From JANWHQ01 sp963775275 (GTDB lineage Bacteria; Pseudomonadota; Alphaproteobacteria; Caulobacterales; Caulobacteraceae), in NCBI GenBank assembly GCA_963775275.1, contig CAVZII010000005.1:1116001-1180000 (forward strand): 64,000 nucleotides of DNA, in the 5' to 3' direction. Below the pieces are notes generated by a model. It made no database searches, had not been told where the DNA came from, and saw only the letters and a list, made by a program, of their open reading frames with translations. This document shows positions 1-8,922 of the stretch, in pieces. A program made the position numbers and the translations under genes. Every line of letters starts with the position of its first letter. Position 1 is the first letter of the stretch.

Positions 1-962
1 CACAAGGTCCTGAAGACGGAGATCGCCGCCCGCCAGGCCATGGGCCCCATCGTGGGCGTAGTCGGGCCAGAGGGGCGCATGATCGTGTCGGAAGGCGCCG
101 CGGACGCCGAGGACGGAAGGCCAATCGGCGCGGACACGCCGCTCTATGCGGAGTCCGTAGCCAAGGCGCTCACGGGCCTGCTGCTGGCCGACATGGCCGA
201 GCGTGGAGAGGTGAAGCTCGACGATCCCGTGGATCTCTGTCTGCCCAAGGGCGTGAGCATGCCCGAGCGGGACGTCCGGAAGATCACCCTCGAGGACCTG
301 GCGACCCACACCTCGGGCCTGCCTCGAGGAGAGGACGAGGTCGCCGTCGAAGAACTTGCCCACTATCCGCGCGAGCGGATGCTTCGGTTCCTGGCGAGCT
401 ATGCGCTCACACGTGACCCTGGCTCGGCCTACCAGTATTCCGACATCGGCTCCGCGCGCCTGGGGGACGCGCTCGCGCGCCGCGCCGGCGTCGGATTCGG
501 GAAGCTGGTCCGCAGCCGGATCATCGACCCGTTCGGGCTTTCCGCGACCACGACGATGGCAAGCCCGCAGCTCGAGGCGCGGATGCCGATGCAGGACGAC
601 AGCGGGCTGCGTCCCCGGGACCGCGGCCCTGAGCTCGACGACGCCTGGATCCCGTCCTTCGGGCTCTATTCGACGGTGGACGACATGCTTCGGCTGGTCG
701 AGACGCAGCTCGGCTATCGCGACGACCCGCTGGCCGCCGCGTCCGGGCGCGCCCGCGCCGTCCGCCGCCACCGATCGCGACTGTTGTCGATGCGGCGATC
801 CAAGCACCGGCCGCCACCCTCGCCGGCGACGCAGGGCGCTATCGGCTCACGCCGCAGATGACGCTCAACATCACCTCACAGGGCGAGCGCCTGTTCGGCG
901 ACATCGACGACAACCCGCAGACCGCTCGCCAGGAGCACCTGCGTGGCTGGCTGGGGGACTAG
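1..962 (+). pseudogene. Serine hydrolase (class C beta-lactamase family) remnant, partial and internally deleted
   Basis: The reading frame is open from the left edge of the window, so the 5' end lies outside. The first part (to about base 735) is a beta-lactamase-fold serine hydrolase: it has a SxxK motif (S-V-A-K after YAE, near base 158), the THTSGLP motif, and YSD where the family has YxN. At about 740-770 the family match stops. A second segment in another frame (about 774-962) reads like the small C-terminal lipocalin-like domain of these proteins (GRYRLTP, GERLFGD). The central region with the HxG-type motif is missing, so an internal deletion plus frame change is the simplest reading. 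The last codons and the stop at 960-962 lie inside the 3' end of the tRNA-Gln gene on the other strand. It is almost certainly non-functional. Confidence 0.75.
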
Positions 963-1021
963 GGCTCGAACCTAGACTGACGGTACCAAAAACCGTTGTG
1001 CTACCATTACACCATCCCCCA
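948..1021 (-). tRNA. tRNA-Gln (anticodon TTG)
   Basis: On the minus strand a 74-base cloverleaf can be drawn. The acceptor stem is TGGGGGA with TCCCCCA, the anticodon stem is ACGGT with ACCGT, and the loop is TTTTGGT with anticodon TTG. The T-arm contains GGTTCGAGCC. Discriminator G and an encoded CCA end it (948-950). The stop codon of the serine-hydrolase remnant lies inside its 3' end. Confidence 0.96.
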
Positions 1022-1304
1022 ACAGGACAGGCTTGGCGGCCCTTGGCGGGACCCGCGAAGGCGGTGGAGATAGACCAAGCCCGGGGCCATTGCAACGCGG
1101 GGGCGGCGACCTGTTCTGCGCCTCCCCAGGCCCTCCGGACTCCAGGCCTCTGTCTCTCGCTCCGAGCGTTTCTCCACGGGAATCGACGCGCCGCGGCGGT
1201 CGTCACCCACTCCCCGTCCTTCCCCCTCCCGTAGGGAGGCCCATCAGGCGGATCCGCCTCGCTTGCGGGGGCCCGCGCCCGTCTCTATAAGGCGCGGCTC
1301 GTGT

Positions 1305-1381
1305 CGGAGTATAGCTCAGTCTGGTAGAGCACCGTGTTCGGGACGCGGGGGTCGCAGGTTCAAATCCTGCTACTCCGACCA
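1305..1381 (+). tRNA. tRNA-Pro (anticodon CGG)
   Basis: A 77-base cloverleaf has acceptor stem CGGAGTA with TACTCCG, the D-arm GCTCAGTCTGGTAGAGC, anticodon stem CCGTG/CGCGG around loop TTCGGGA (anticodon CGG, reads CCG), T-arm with GGTTCAAATCC, and an encoded CCA at 1379-1381. It is separated from tRNA-Gln by about 280 bases in which I see no gene. Confidence 0.96.
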
Positions 1382-1530
1382 TCCTCCCCGCCCCTCCCGG
1401 GACGTTCCAGAGTCCACGCCGCCGCCGCCTGACCGTCGCGGGCGGATCGGGGCGCGCAGCCGCAGCCCTCTCCGCCCCGCGCGAGAGGGCCCGACGCGCG
1501 AGCGGCGGCGAGGCGGCGAGGGCCGGGCCG

Positions 1531-4035
1531 TCAGAAGTTGCGGCGGACGCTCACGTAGAAGGTCCGCGGCCAGCCGGGCTGGCCGGTGACGGCGTTGAAG
1601 GCCCCGGTGTCGTCGAACATGTTCACGTAATAGACCTTGTCGGTCATGTTCTGGACGACCAGGGCGGTCTGCCACTTGCCGTCGGGCGCATTCCAGGTGA
1701 GGCGGCCGTCGAGCAGGCCGTAGGCCGGCTGCATGGCCAGGGGGTTGTTGCCGGGGTCGTTGTAGACCTTGGTCTGCCAGGTCCAGTCGAGCCGGGGCGT
1801 CAGGGTCCCGGCCTCGCCCATGTCGATGCTGTACTGGATGCCGAGGTTGTACTTGAAGCTCGGCACATAGGCGGGCTTGTCGCCCTTGACCGGCGCGCCG
1901 GGCACGCCCGCGGCGTTGCCGAGGTCCAGGATGTCGTAGTTCAGGTAGCCGAAGGAGCCGTTGAGCAGCAGGCCCGGGACCGGCTCGGCGTCCATCTCGC
2001 CCTCGACGCCCTGGATGCGGACATGGCCGGCGTTCAGCACGATGTCGGCGCCGGCCGCCCCGATGACGGTGATCTGAAGGTTCCGGTATTCGCTGTCGAA
2101 GAAGGCGCCGTTGAGCCTGAGGCGGTTGTCGAACCACTGGGTCTTGGCCCCGGCCTCGTAGGACGCCAGATGCTCGGCCTGGAAGGGCGCGACCTGGGAG
2201 ACGAACACCGGGTGCGGGTTGATCCCGCCGCCCTTGTAGCCAGTCGCATACTGCACATAGGCCATGACGGACGGCGTCAGCTGGTACTGCAGCGCCACCT
2301 TGGGGTCCCACCGCTGGGTGGTGGAGGTGGCCGAGGGGTTGCTGGCGAAGCCGTCGAGCGATGGATAATCCGGGTCGATGATCGGCGAGAAGATGATGTT
2401 GCCCGGGTTGGTCGGGATGATGATCCGCGAGAAGGTGTAGGTCTTGGACTCGTCGCTGTAGCGCACGCCCGCCTCGAGCGTCAGCTTGTCGGTGATGTGC
2501 AGGTTGCCGTGGATGAAGGCGGACTTGTTGATCACCCTGACCGGGTCGTTCGTGTAGAAGTCGAGGCCGTAGCAGCCGCCGTTGCAGAAGAACGGATTGC
2601 CGCCGGCGGGTGGGACGATCTCGGCCGAGGTCAGGATGACCGGGCCGTTCCCCTGGCGGCTGTAGCCATCGTAGTAGTAGCCGCCGAACACCCAATCCAG
2701 CCGACGGTCGAAGGAGGAGCCGCTGACGTTCAGCTCCTCGGTGATCTGGTGGTGGACGAAATCGGGGTTGGAGTAGGCGGCGTTGATCAGGGGCGCGCCG
2801 GAGAAGTCGACGGAGAAGGCGCCGCGATAGGCCCGGTAGGCGAGCACGTTCTTGACGTGGACGCCGATGGGGGTGTCCCAGTCGACCGTCCCGCCCACGC
2901 CCCAGGCGTAGACGTTGTTCACCGGATCCAGGGTGAAGCCGGTGCTGAGATCCTTGAAGGTGGAATAGGTCGTGTACGGACTTGAGGTGATGAACCGGCT
3001 GTCGAGCGGCACGCCGGTGTAGAAGCCCGAGGCCGGATTGAGCAGAACGTTTGTGTTGTAGTCGCCGAGCGGGCCGCCGGGCAGGATGGTCAGGGTCTTG
3101 CTGGGCGCGGCCTCGCCCCGGTCGTCCAGGACGTCGGCGCTGAGCTTGATGTCGAGGTCGGGCGTGGGGGTGAAGCGCAGGTTCACCCGCAGGGTCTTGG
3201 CGTCGTCGCCGCCCTCGTGGCCGATGACGCAGTTCGAGCTGGTCGCGACCTTGGGCAGGTTCCCGGCCAGGGCCGGATGCTTGCAGACGAAATCGTAGCG
3301 GGTCATGAACCCGTCGACGCGGCTGTATCCGGCCGAGATGCGCGCGAAGAGCTTGTCGGGGACCAGGGCGAAATCATAGGCGCCGCGGACGGTGGCGCGG
3401 TTGTAGTTGCCGTAGCCGGCCTCGATATAGCCGGAGTTCGAGCCCTTGGCCTGGACGGTGAAGATGCGGACCGCGCCGCCCTCGTTGTTCTTGCCGAACA
3501 AGGTGCCCTGGGGCCCGCGCAGCACCTCGACGTGGTCGATGTCGGCGAGGTTGAAGATCGAGCCGAAGATGGTGCCGTAGTAGACGTCGTCCAGGTACAT
3601 GCCGACGCCCGGCTCGAACGACAGCGTGAAGTCGGACTGGCCGACGCCGCGGATGTAGGCGACTGCCGACTTGCCGCCGCTGGCCCCGGCCTGCTGCAAG
3701 GTGACGTTCGGCGCGACCTTGGCCACGTCGAGCACGGTGGAGAAGCCGCGCGCGGCGAGCTGGTCGCCGTTCAGCGCCGTGATGGCGATCGGCGTCCGTT
3801 GCAGGTTCTCGGATCGGTAGCGGGCCGTGACGGTGATTTCGCCGAGACCGCCGTCCGAGCTGGAGGCCGGCTTGTCGCCGGCTGCGGGCTGGGCCGGGTC
3901 GGCCGCGAAGGCGGGGCCGGCCGCGGCCAGCGCGCCGCCGAGCGCGATGGCGAGCGCGAGTCCGGAGACGGCGCCGCCGAGGCGGCGAGGATGCGCATGG
4001 GCGCGCGAAGGATCGGACCAAAGATTGGCCTGCAT
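1531..4035 (-). CDS. TonB-dependent outer-membrane receptor
   Basis: An 834-residue outer-membrane protein that should import a siderophore, vitamin, sugar or similar ligand using energy from TonB-ExbBD. A signal peptide covers roughly residues 1-44 (basic start, hydrophobic Ala/Leu core, cut after PAFA). A TonB-box-like stretch EITVTA lies at 66-71. The plug domain follows, with VEVLRGPQGTLFGKN, the usual end-of-plug signature. The rest is a 22-strand type barrel ending in the C-terminal Phe expected of barrel proteins. The start is supported by a purine-rich GGGGGA about 6 bases upstream. The substrate cannot be told from sequence. It stands alone, with a 14-base palindrome about 70 bases upstream that could be the operator for its regulator. 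Confidence 0.93.
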   Translation of the reverse strand: MQANLWSDPSRAHAHPRRLGGAVSGLALAIALGGALAAAGPAFAADPAQPAAGDKPASSSDGGLGEITVTARYRSENLQRTPIAITALNGDQLAARGFSTVLDVAKVAPNVTLQQAGASGGKSAVAYIRGVGQSDFTLSFEPGVGMYLDDVYYGTIFGSIFNLADIDHVEVLRGPQGTLFGKNNEGGAVRIFTVQAKGSNSGYIEAGYGNYNRATVRGAYDFALVPDKLFARISAGYSRVDGFMTRYDFVCKHPALAGNLPKVATSSNCVIGHEGGDDAKTLRVNLRFTPTPDLDIKLSADVLDDRGEAAPSKTLTILPGGPLGDYNTNVLLNPASGFYTGVPLDSRFITSSPYTTYSTFKDLSTGFTLDPVNNVYAWGVGGTVDWDTPIGVHVKNVLAYRAYRGAFSVDFSGAPLINAAYSNPDFVHHQITEELNVSGSSFDRRLDWVFGGYYYDGYSRQGNGPVILTSAEIVPPAGGNPFFCNGGCYGLDFYTNDPVRVINKSAFIHGNLHITDKLTLEAGVRYSDESKTYTFSRIIIPTNPGNIIFSPIIDPDYPSLDGFASNPSATSTTQRWDPKVALQYQLTPSVMAYVQYATGYKGGGINPHPVFVSQVAPFQAEHLASYEAGAKTQWFDNRLRLNGAFFDSEYRNLQITVIGAAGADIVLNAGHVRIQGVEGEMDAEPVPGLLLNGSFGYLNYDILDLGNAAGVPGAPVKGDKPAYVPSFKYNLGIQYSIDMGEAGTLTPRLDWTWQTKVYNDPGNNPLAMQPAYGLLDGRLTWNAPDGKWQTALVVQNMTDKVYYVNMFDDTGAFNAVTGQPGWPRTFYVSVRRNF

Positions 4036-4107
4036 GTCGTTTCCCCCTGGCTCCCGGGCCTGTGTCGGCCCTTGGGCGAGCGATCAGGATGTCGCTCCGA
4101 CCATCAG

Positions 4108-4121
4108 GTTAGCGTGCTAAC
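4108..4121. promoter_or_regulatory. Perfect 14-base palindrome, candidate operator of the receptor gene
   Basis: GTTAGC-GT-GCTAAC is a perfect 6+6 inverted repeat with a 2-base centre, about 73 bases before the start of the TonB receptor that reads leftwards. Size and symmetry suit a LacI- or TetR-type dimeric regulator. No regulator gene is adjacent. The rest of 4036-4280 holds no gene that I can support. Confidence 0.4.
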
Positions 4122-4280
4122 GATCTGCTGGAAACCGCTATGTTGGGTTGCGGCAAGCGCCGCGACAGGCTTGACAAGGCGCAGGGGGATCAGGCCTGCG
4201 ACCAGACGAACCCTGGCAGGTGGATCCGGCGTTGGTTCCCGCTTGGGACGGCCACGGCGGCGCACCTCAGGGTCGGGACG

Positions 4281-6023
4281 CTAACAGCCGTCCGACCCTG
4301 CCAGGGCCGCCTCGAGCTCGCGGCCGAGGTGCGCGACGGTGAAGGGCTTGGTGATGAGCTGCACGCCCGGATCGAGCACGCCGTTGTGGACGATGGCGTT
4401 CTGGGTATAGCCGGTCATGAAGACCACCCGCAGGTCGGGACGCCGGCGCCACGCCTGCTCGGCCAGGCTGCGGCCGTTCATCTGGGGCATCACCACATCG
4501 GTGAGCAGCAGCGCCACGTCCGCATGGGTCTCCAGGATCTCCAGAGCGGCCCCCGCGGTTTCAGCCGTCAGGACATCGTAGCCGAGCTCGGCGAGGGCCT
4601 CGGCCACGAAGTCGCGGACCCCGTCCTCGTCCTCGGCGACCAGCACCGTCAGATTTCGCCGGCCCCGGACGAGCAGCTTCGACGCGGGCGGGGCGTCCAC
4701 GACTGCGTCCGACGATGCACGCGGCAGGTAGAGCTTCACGGACGTACCGGTCCCCAGCTCGCTGTAGATCCGCACATGTCCGCCGGACTGCTTGATGAAG
4801 CCGTGCACCTGGCTGAGGCCGAGGCCGGTGCCGGCGCCGACCGGCTTGGTGGTGAAGAACGGATCGAAGACGTGGGGAAGCACGTCGGGCGGGATTCCCG
4901 CGCCGTTGTCGGTGACCGCGACGAGGACGTACTGCCCGGGGCGGACGTCCTCCCCGGCCTCGGCGTATTCGCGGTCGATGTAGGCGTTGCCGGTCTCGAT
5001 GGTCAGCCTGCCGCCTTCGGGCATGGCGTCCCTGGCGTTGATCGCCAGGTTGACGATCGCCGCCTCGAGCTGGGACCGGTCGATCTCGGCGCGCCAGAGC
5101 CCGGCGGCCAGGACCGGCTCGATCTCGATGGTCTCGCCCAGCGTCCGGTGCAGGAGCTCGGTCATCTGCGTCACCGCCCTGGAGACGTCCACGGACGCAG
5201 GTTTCAGGGGCTGGAGCCTCGAGAACGCGAGCAGGCGCTGGGTGAGGGAAGACGCGCGCTGGGCGCCGTCGAAGGCGCCCTCGGCGAGGCGCAGCAGCCG
5301 CGGGTCCGCGCCTTCGAAGCGACGCATCAGGAGCTCGAGATTGCCGATCACGATGGCCAGCATGTTGTTGAAATCGTGAGCGATCCCCCCCGTCAGCCGG
5401 CCGATCGCCTCCATCTTCTGGCTCTGGCGCAGCGCCGCCTCGGCCTTCTCGCGTTCGGCCATCTGAAGGGTCAGGTCGCGGTTGGCGCGATCGAGGGCGC
5501 GCGCGTCGAGCGACATGACGATGAACATCAAGGACGCCATCACCGCCAGCAGCGCCGGCCCGACGAAACGGCTTGCGGTCTGGACCCACGGCTCCGGGCG
5601 CTCCCGCAGATAGACGGTTCCGAGACGCAGGCCCCCCTCGGCCACGGGCGCCTCGACGGTGATGGGGCCAAGCGACGTGAGCTGGGGCCGGCGCGCCGGC
5701 GGCGGAGTTCCCGTCAGGGGGGATCGAGCGTAGGAGGCCACCAGCCGCCCGGCTTCGTCATAGACGCCGACCGCGTCGACGCCGGCGTCCGATCGCAGGG
5801 CGTTGACGTACTCGCGCAGGGCCTGGCGATCGCCGAACGCCAGGGCGGCGGTCGCCGTGTCGGCCAGGATGCGCGCCTGCACGGCGGCCGCCTGGCGCGC
5901 CTGGGCCTCGTGCCGGCTCTCGCCGAGGAACGCGACGAGCATGCTGGCGAGGATCAGCGCCGCCACGCCCGCGACGACGAAGGCGAGCCGGGCGCGTCTG
6001 TGCAGGCGCAGGATCCGCCTCAC
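4281..6023 (-). CDS. Hybrid histidine kinase with CHASE8-like periplasmic domain and C-terminal receiver
   Basis: A 580-residue membrane sensor kinase. One transmembrane helix is at about 12-33, a periplasmic domain at about 34-152 (length and layout like CHASE8, the sensor of YfiN), and a second helix at about 153-172. The dimerisation/phosphoacceptor motif GGIAHDFNN places the phosphorylated His at 216. Next come the ATP-binding N box (NLAINARDAM), the G boxes (DNGAGIP, GTGLGL) and a receiver domain with acceptor Asp in LLLTDVVMPQMNG. It is the last gene of a three-gene operon and overlaps the YfiR-like gene by 4 bases. The YfiR family is known to sit in the periplasm and hold YfiN inactive, so I infer that this kinase is the YfiR target here. 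No dedicated HPt or output regulator is next to it. Confidence 0.88.
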   Translation of the reverse strand: MRRILRLHRRARLAFVVAGVAALILASMLVAFLGESRHEAQARQAAAVQARILADTATAALAFGDRQALREYVNALRSDAGVDAVGVYDEAGRLVASYARSPLTGTPPPARRPQLTSLGPITVEAPVAEGGLRLGTVYLRERPEPWVQTASRFVGPALLAVMASLMFIVMSLDARALDRANRDLTLQMAEREKAEAALRQSQKMEAIGRLTGGIAHDFNNMLAIVIGNLELLMRRFEGADPRLLRLAEGAFDGAQRASSLTQRLLAFSRLQPLKPASVDVSRAVTQMTELLHRTLGETIEIEPVLAAGLWRAEIDRSQLEAAIVNLAINARDAMPEGGRLTIETGNAYIDREYAEAGEDVRPGQYVLVAVTDNGAGIPPDVLPHVFDPFFTTKPVGAGTGLGLSQVHGFIKQSGGHVRIYSELGTGTSVKLYLPRASSDAVVDAPPASKLLVRGRRNLTVLVAEDEDGVRDFVAEALAELGYDVLTAETAGAALEILETHADVALLLTDVVMPQMNGRSLAEQAWRRRPDLRVVFMTGYTQNAIVHNGVLDPGVQLITKPFTVAHLGRELEAALAGSDGC

Positions 6024-6595
6024 GGATGCGCCTCGCGCGGCTTGACCGACAGGGCCAGCCTCAGGAGCTTGGAGCTGATCCGCAGCCCGTTGTCGGAGGC
6101 CGCCTGGTCATCGATCCTGAACAGGACGCGTCCGCCGTTCAGCGCGAAGTCGACGATGCCTGCAGGTCCGCGCCCGTCCGTCACGGTCAGCACCGGCGCG
6201 CCCTGCACGGCGTCCAGGCCCTGACGGACCGTCCTGGCCGGGCCCGAGAGGTAGAGGATCTGGCAGCCCGCCGCGCGGTCGACGCCAGCCAGACGCCGAA
6301 CCTCGATCCGCCGTCCGCCCACCCTCTGGCCCGCCACGGCGCGGTCGAGCACCGAGCCGAACGGGTCCTTGCCCGCCACGCACAGGACGAAGGGGCTGGT
6401 CGGGGCGGCGAAGGCGCCCGGCGGCCAGTCCACAAAGGGGGCGAGCTTGTAGAGGTAGGTGGCCTTGACGTCGAGCTCGAGGGACTCCCTGGCATGCGCC
6501 AGCCCGGTGGACGACCACAGGACAAGCGCCAGGGCGGACAGGCCGAAAGGCCGCCATCTGCGGCCGACCCCTTTCGACTGACCCGCCGCGTCCAT
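6020..6595 (-). CDS. YfiR-family (DUF4154) periplasmic protein
   Basis: A 191-residue secreted protein with an N-terminal signal sequence (hydrophobic LSALALVLWSSTGLAHA). The mature part has the YfiR/DUF4154 features: KATYLYKLAPFVDWP, then CVAGKDPFG, then CQILYLSG, then the VLTVTDG stretch and the FxLNGGRVLFRID end. In Pseudomonas, YfiR is the periplasmic repressor of the diguanylate cyclase YfiN. Here it lies 6 bases after a TonB receptor and overlaps a histidine kinase by 4 bases (ATGA), so translation is probably coupled. The likely role is to pass the envelope or receptor state to the kinase. That role is inferred; the family call is firm. Confidence 0.9.
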   Translation of the reverse strand: MDAAGQSKGVGRRWRPFGLSALALVLWSSTGLAHARESLELDVKATYLYKLAPFVDWPPGAFAAPTSPFVLCVAGKDPFGSVLDRAVAGQRVGGRRIEVRRLAGVDRAAGCQILYLSGPARTVRQGLDAVQGAPVLTVTDGRGPAGIVDFALNGGRVLFRIDDQAASDNGLRISSKLLRLALSVKPREAHP

Positions 6596-6601
6596 GTCCG
6601 T

Positions 6602-8563
6602 TCAGAATCTCAGCCGCAGCTGGGCCAGGACGCTGCGCGGAACGGCGCTGGCCGGCGCAGGGTACTCCTGATGCCGGTCGTGCAGCAGGTTGAAGCCCGA
6701 AAGCGACAACTGGACCCGATCGGTGACGTCCCAGCCGATCCGGCTGCTGAGCTCGACATAGGACGGCACGTGGGGGTCGGGCAGCGCGCCGACGTAGCGG
6801 AGGGCCGCCTCGAAGCTCACGGACCGCCCCAGCTGCATCGACGAACGGATCGAGGCCCGGCGCTCCGGATCATCGCCCGCCTGCGCGACCCCCAAAAGAC
6901 CGCTGGACGACGGCTTGAACTTCAGATGCTCGGACAGCAGGCTCAGGCTGGCGCTGAGGCGCCACCACGGCGTCAGCTGATAGTCGCCCCAGGCGTCCAT
7001 GCCGTAGGTGAAGCCCTGCATGCCATTGCCCCAGGTGAGCGGGACGAAGGTGGCTGGATCGATCTCGATGCTGCGCAAGTCGTTGTAGACGTTGTAGAAA
7101 CCTGAGACCGAGACGGAGAGGCGGCTGGATGGCTGGGCGCGCACGCCCGCCTCGTAGGCGGTCAGCTTCTCGGGCGCGAAGCCAGGATTTCCGGTCAGGA
7201 ACAGGACCGATCCGAGCTTCTCGCGCACGTCGGCGTCGAACGGCGTCGGCGAGCGGATGGCCCTGGAGACGGCGGCCCACGCCGTCAGCCCGGGCTTGGG
7301 CGTCCAGGACAGCCGCACGTCGGGCAGGGCGCTGAGCCCCGAGTAGGGATCATCCTCGAGCTTGAGCCCGACGGTCAGCCTCAGCGGGCGCGCGATCGAG
7401 ACGGTGTCCTGGACGAACGCACTGGCCAGGTTCAGCGTCCCTTCGGACGGCGAGAAGAACAGGGTCGAGGTCCCCTTGATGGTGTAGGCGGTGGATCGGA
7501 AGCCGCCGCCCCACACCAGCTGGTGCGCCCCGAACGTGAAGCTGTGCTGGACATCGAGGTCGTAGGCGTCGGTCCAGAAGCTGCCGCCGCCGTTGTCCAT
7601 CGATCGTCCGGCTCGGTCGTAATAGGCCTGGACCTGAAGCGCCGCCCCCCCCGGCCAGCTGTGGGTCCAGCGCGACAGGAGGTTGCGGCCGTTGATGTGC
7701 TCGTCGCCCTGACCCTGCTGCGCTTCGGCGCCCTGGAACGCGTCGCCCTGCAAGGTGAGGTGGTCGGACGCCGAGGCGTCCCAGTCGATCCGGAACCCGC
7801 CGCGGGGATTGCTCCAGTGATCGCCGGCGGCGGCCCCCGCGGCCGTCACGGTATCGGCGCCATAGACTTCCTTGACGTAGGCGCGCCAGGTGACGCTCGG
7901 CCCCAACCGGCCGCCATAGCGGACGGCGCCGACGCGCTGGAGGTTTCCGCCCCCGGCCTCGACGAGCGCCCCCTGGGTGTCGGCCGCGTCCTTGGTGATG
8001 ATGTTGATGACGCCGTTGACCGCGTTGGCGCCCCAGAGCGCGGCCCCCGGCCCCGAGATCACCTCGATCCGGTCGATGTCGCCGGGCAGGACGTCCTGCA
8101 TGTCCCAATAGACGCCGGAGAACAGGGGCGTGTAGACGCTGCGGCCGTCGATGAGCACCAGGAGCTTGTCCGGGAAGTTCTGGGCCTGGGTGTTCCCGTT
8201 GAGGCCGTGCGCCGTGATGACGTATCCGCTGGCGCTGGTCTGGGCCACGAACAGGCTGGGGGCGAGCCGCAGCATCTCGGGCAGGGTCGCGGCGCCGGAC
8301 CGGACGATCTGGTCGTGGGTGATGACGTAGATCGACGCGGGCGCGTCGCTGAGCGCTTCGGGGGACTTGGAGACCGACGTCACCTGCAGGTTGGCGAGCT
8401 CCTCCAGCGAAAGGCCGCGCAGGTCCTCGAGGCTCTCGGGCCGGGGCGAGGTCGCACTCGCGGACGCAGGCCAGGCCGCGATGGCGGAGCCCAGCGCCAT
8501 CCAGAGCGCCCACGTCCGGGCCCGATCAGGAACGCGCAACCCTGCCCGCGTGAACCAGACCAT
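6602..8563 (-). CDS. TonB-dependent receptor in the YfiR/kinase operon
   Basis: An outer-membrane receptor of 653 residues from the chosen start, on the small side for the family. The start is the ATG at 8563 (MVWFTRAGL), preceded by GGGGGAA; an upstream in-frame ATG at 8632 would add an Arg-rich stretch with no known role. The signal peptide ends near PASASA. A short LEELANLQVTSV segment precedes the plug, as in BtuB/CirA-like receptors found with YfiR. The plug contains VLIDGRSVYTPLFSGVYWD and IEVISGPGAALWGANAVNG. The barrel ends in LRLRF. It is the first gene of an operon with the YfiR-like gene and the hybrid kinase, 6 bases from the next gene. The ligand is unknown. Confidence 0.92.
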   Translation of the reverse strand: MVWFTRAGLRVPDRARTWALWMALGSAIAAWPASASATSPRPESLEDLRGLSLEELANLQVTSVSKSPEALSDAPASIYVITHDQIVRSGAATLPEMLRLAPSLFVAQTSASGYVITAHGLNGNTQAQNFPDKLLVLIDGRSVYTPLFSGVYWDMQDVLPGDIDRIEVISGPGAALWGANAVNGVINIITKDAADTQGALVEAGGGNLQRVGAVRYGGRLGPSVTWRAYVKEVYGADTVTAAGAAAGDHWSNPRGGFRIDWDASASDHLTLQGDAFQGAEAQQGQGDEHINGRNLLSRWTHSWPGGAALQVQAYYDRAGRSMDNGGGSFWTDAYDLDVQHSFTFGAHQLVWGGGFRSTAYTIKGTSTLFFSPSEGTLNLASAFVQDTVSIARPLRLTVGLKLEDDPYSGLSALPDVRLSWTPKPGLTAWAAVSRAIRSPTPFDADVREKLGSVLFLTGNPGFAPEKLTAYEAGVRAQPSSRLSVSVSGFYNVYNDLRSIEIDPATFVPLTWGNGMQGFTYGMDAWGDYQLTPWWRLSASLSLLSEHLKFKPSSSGLLGVAQAGDDPERRASIRSSMQLGRSVSFEAALRYVGALPDPHVPSYVELSSRIGWDVTDRVQLSLSGFNLLHDRHQEYPAPASAVPRSVLAQLRLRF

Positions 8564-8922
8564 GCATTCCCCCACGCGCCTCCGGCGGCGGCGCCCACTC
8601 CGCAATCCGAGACCTGCACGCGACGTCGCCACTCAATCCTGGAGTGTGAAACGCCGCAAGGCGGGACGACCAGATCGAGCCGGAGGCCGGTCCCGGAGCC
8701 GTCATCCGACAAGAGGCCGGCGCGCGCCGGCGATGCCGCCGATTCAACGTATCGCCAAAGTCAAGGTTCCTCCAATCCAGGGCCGGATGTGGCCTGACCG
8801 GACGCACCTGGGACGACGGCGGCCGCGGCGGGACCCACGCGCGGGCCCCTGTCCTGCAGTTCATTTGACCGCAACGACCTGGAAGCTAGTTTGGGCGGCG
8901 GACGGAACCGGAACGGGCCCAC
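8564..8922. other. Divergent intergenic region
   Basis: These 359 bases separate the leftward receptor operon from rightward sppA. I see no convincing gene or repeat. The promoters of both transcription units must lie here; a TTGACT sequence occurs on the minus strand near 8758, but I cannot pair it with a good -10 box. Confidence 0.5.

Noticed and set aside
1022..1304. Possible small gene between the two tRNAs
   Set aside because: Frames here have skewed composition, no ribosome-binding site and no protein-like pattern.
4140..6224. Long plus-strand open frame opposite the hybrid kinase
   Set aside because: Antisense artefact of high GC content; the minus strand encodes a complete kinase with all catalytic boxes.
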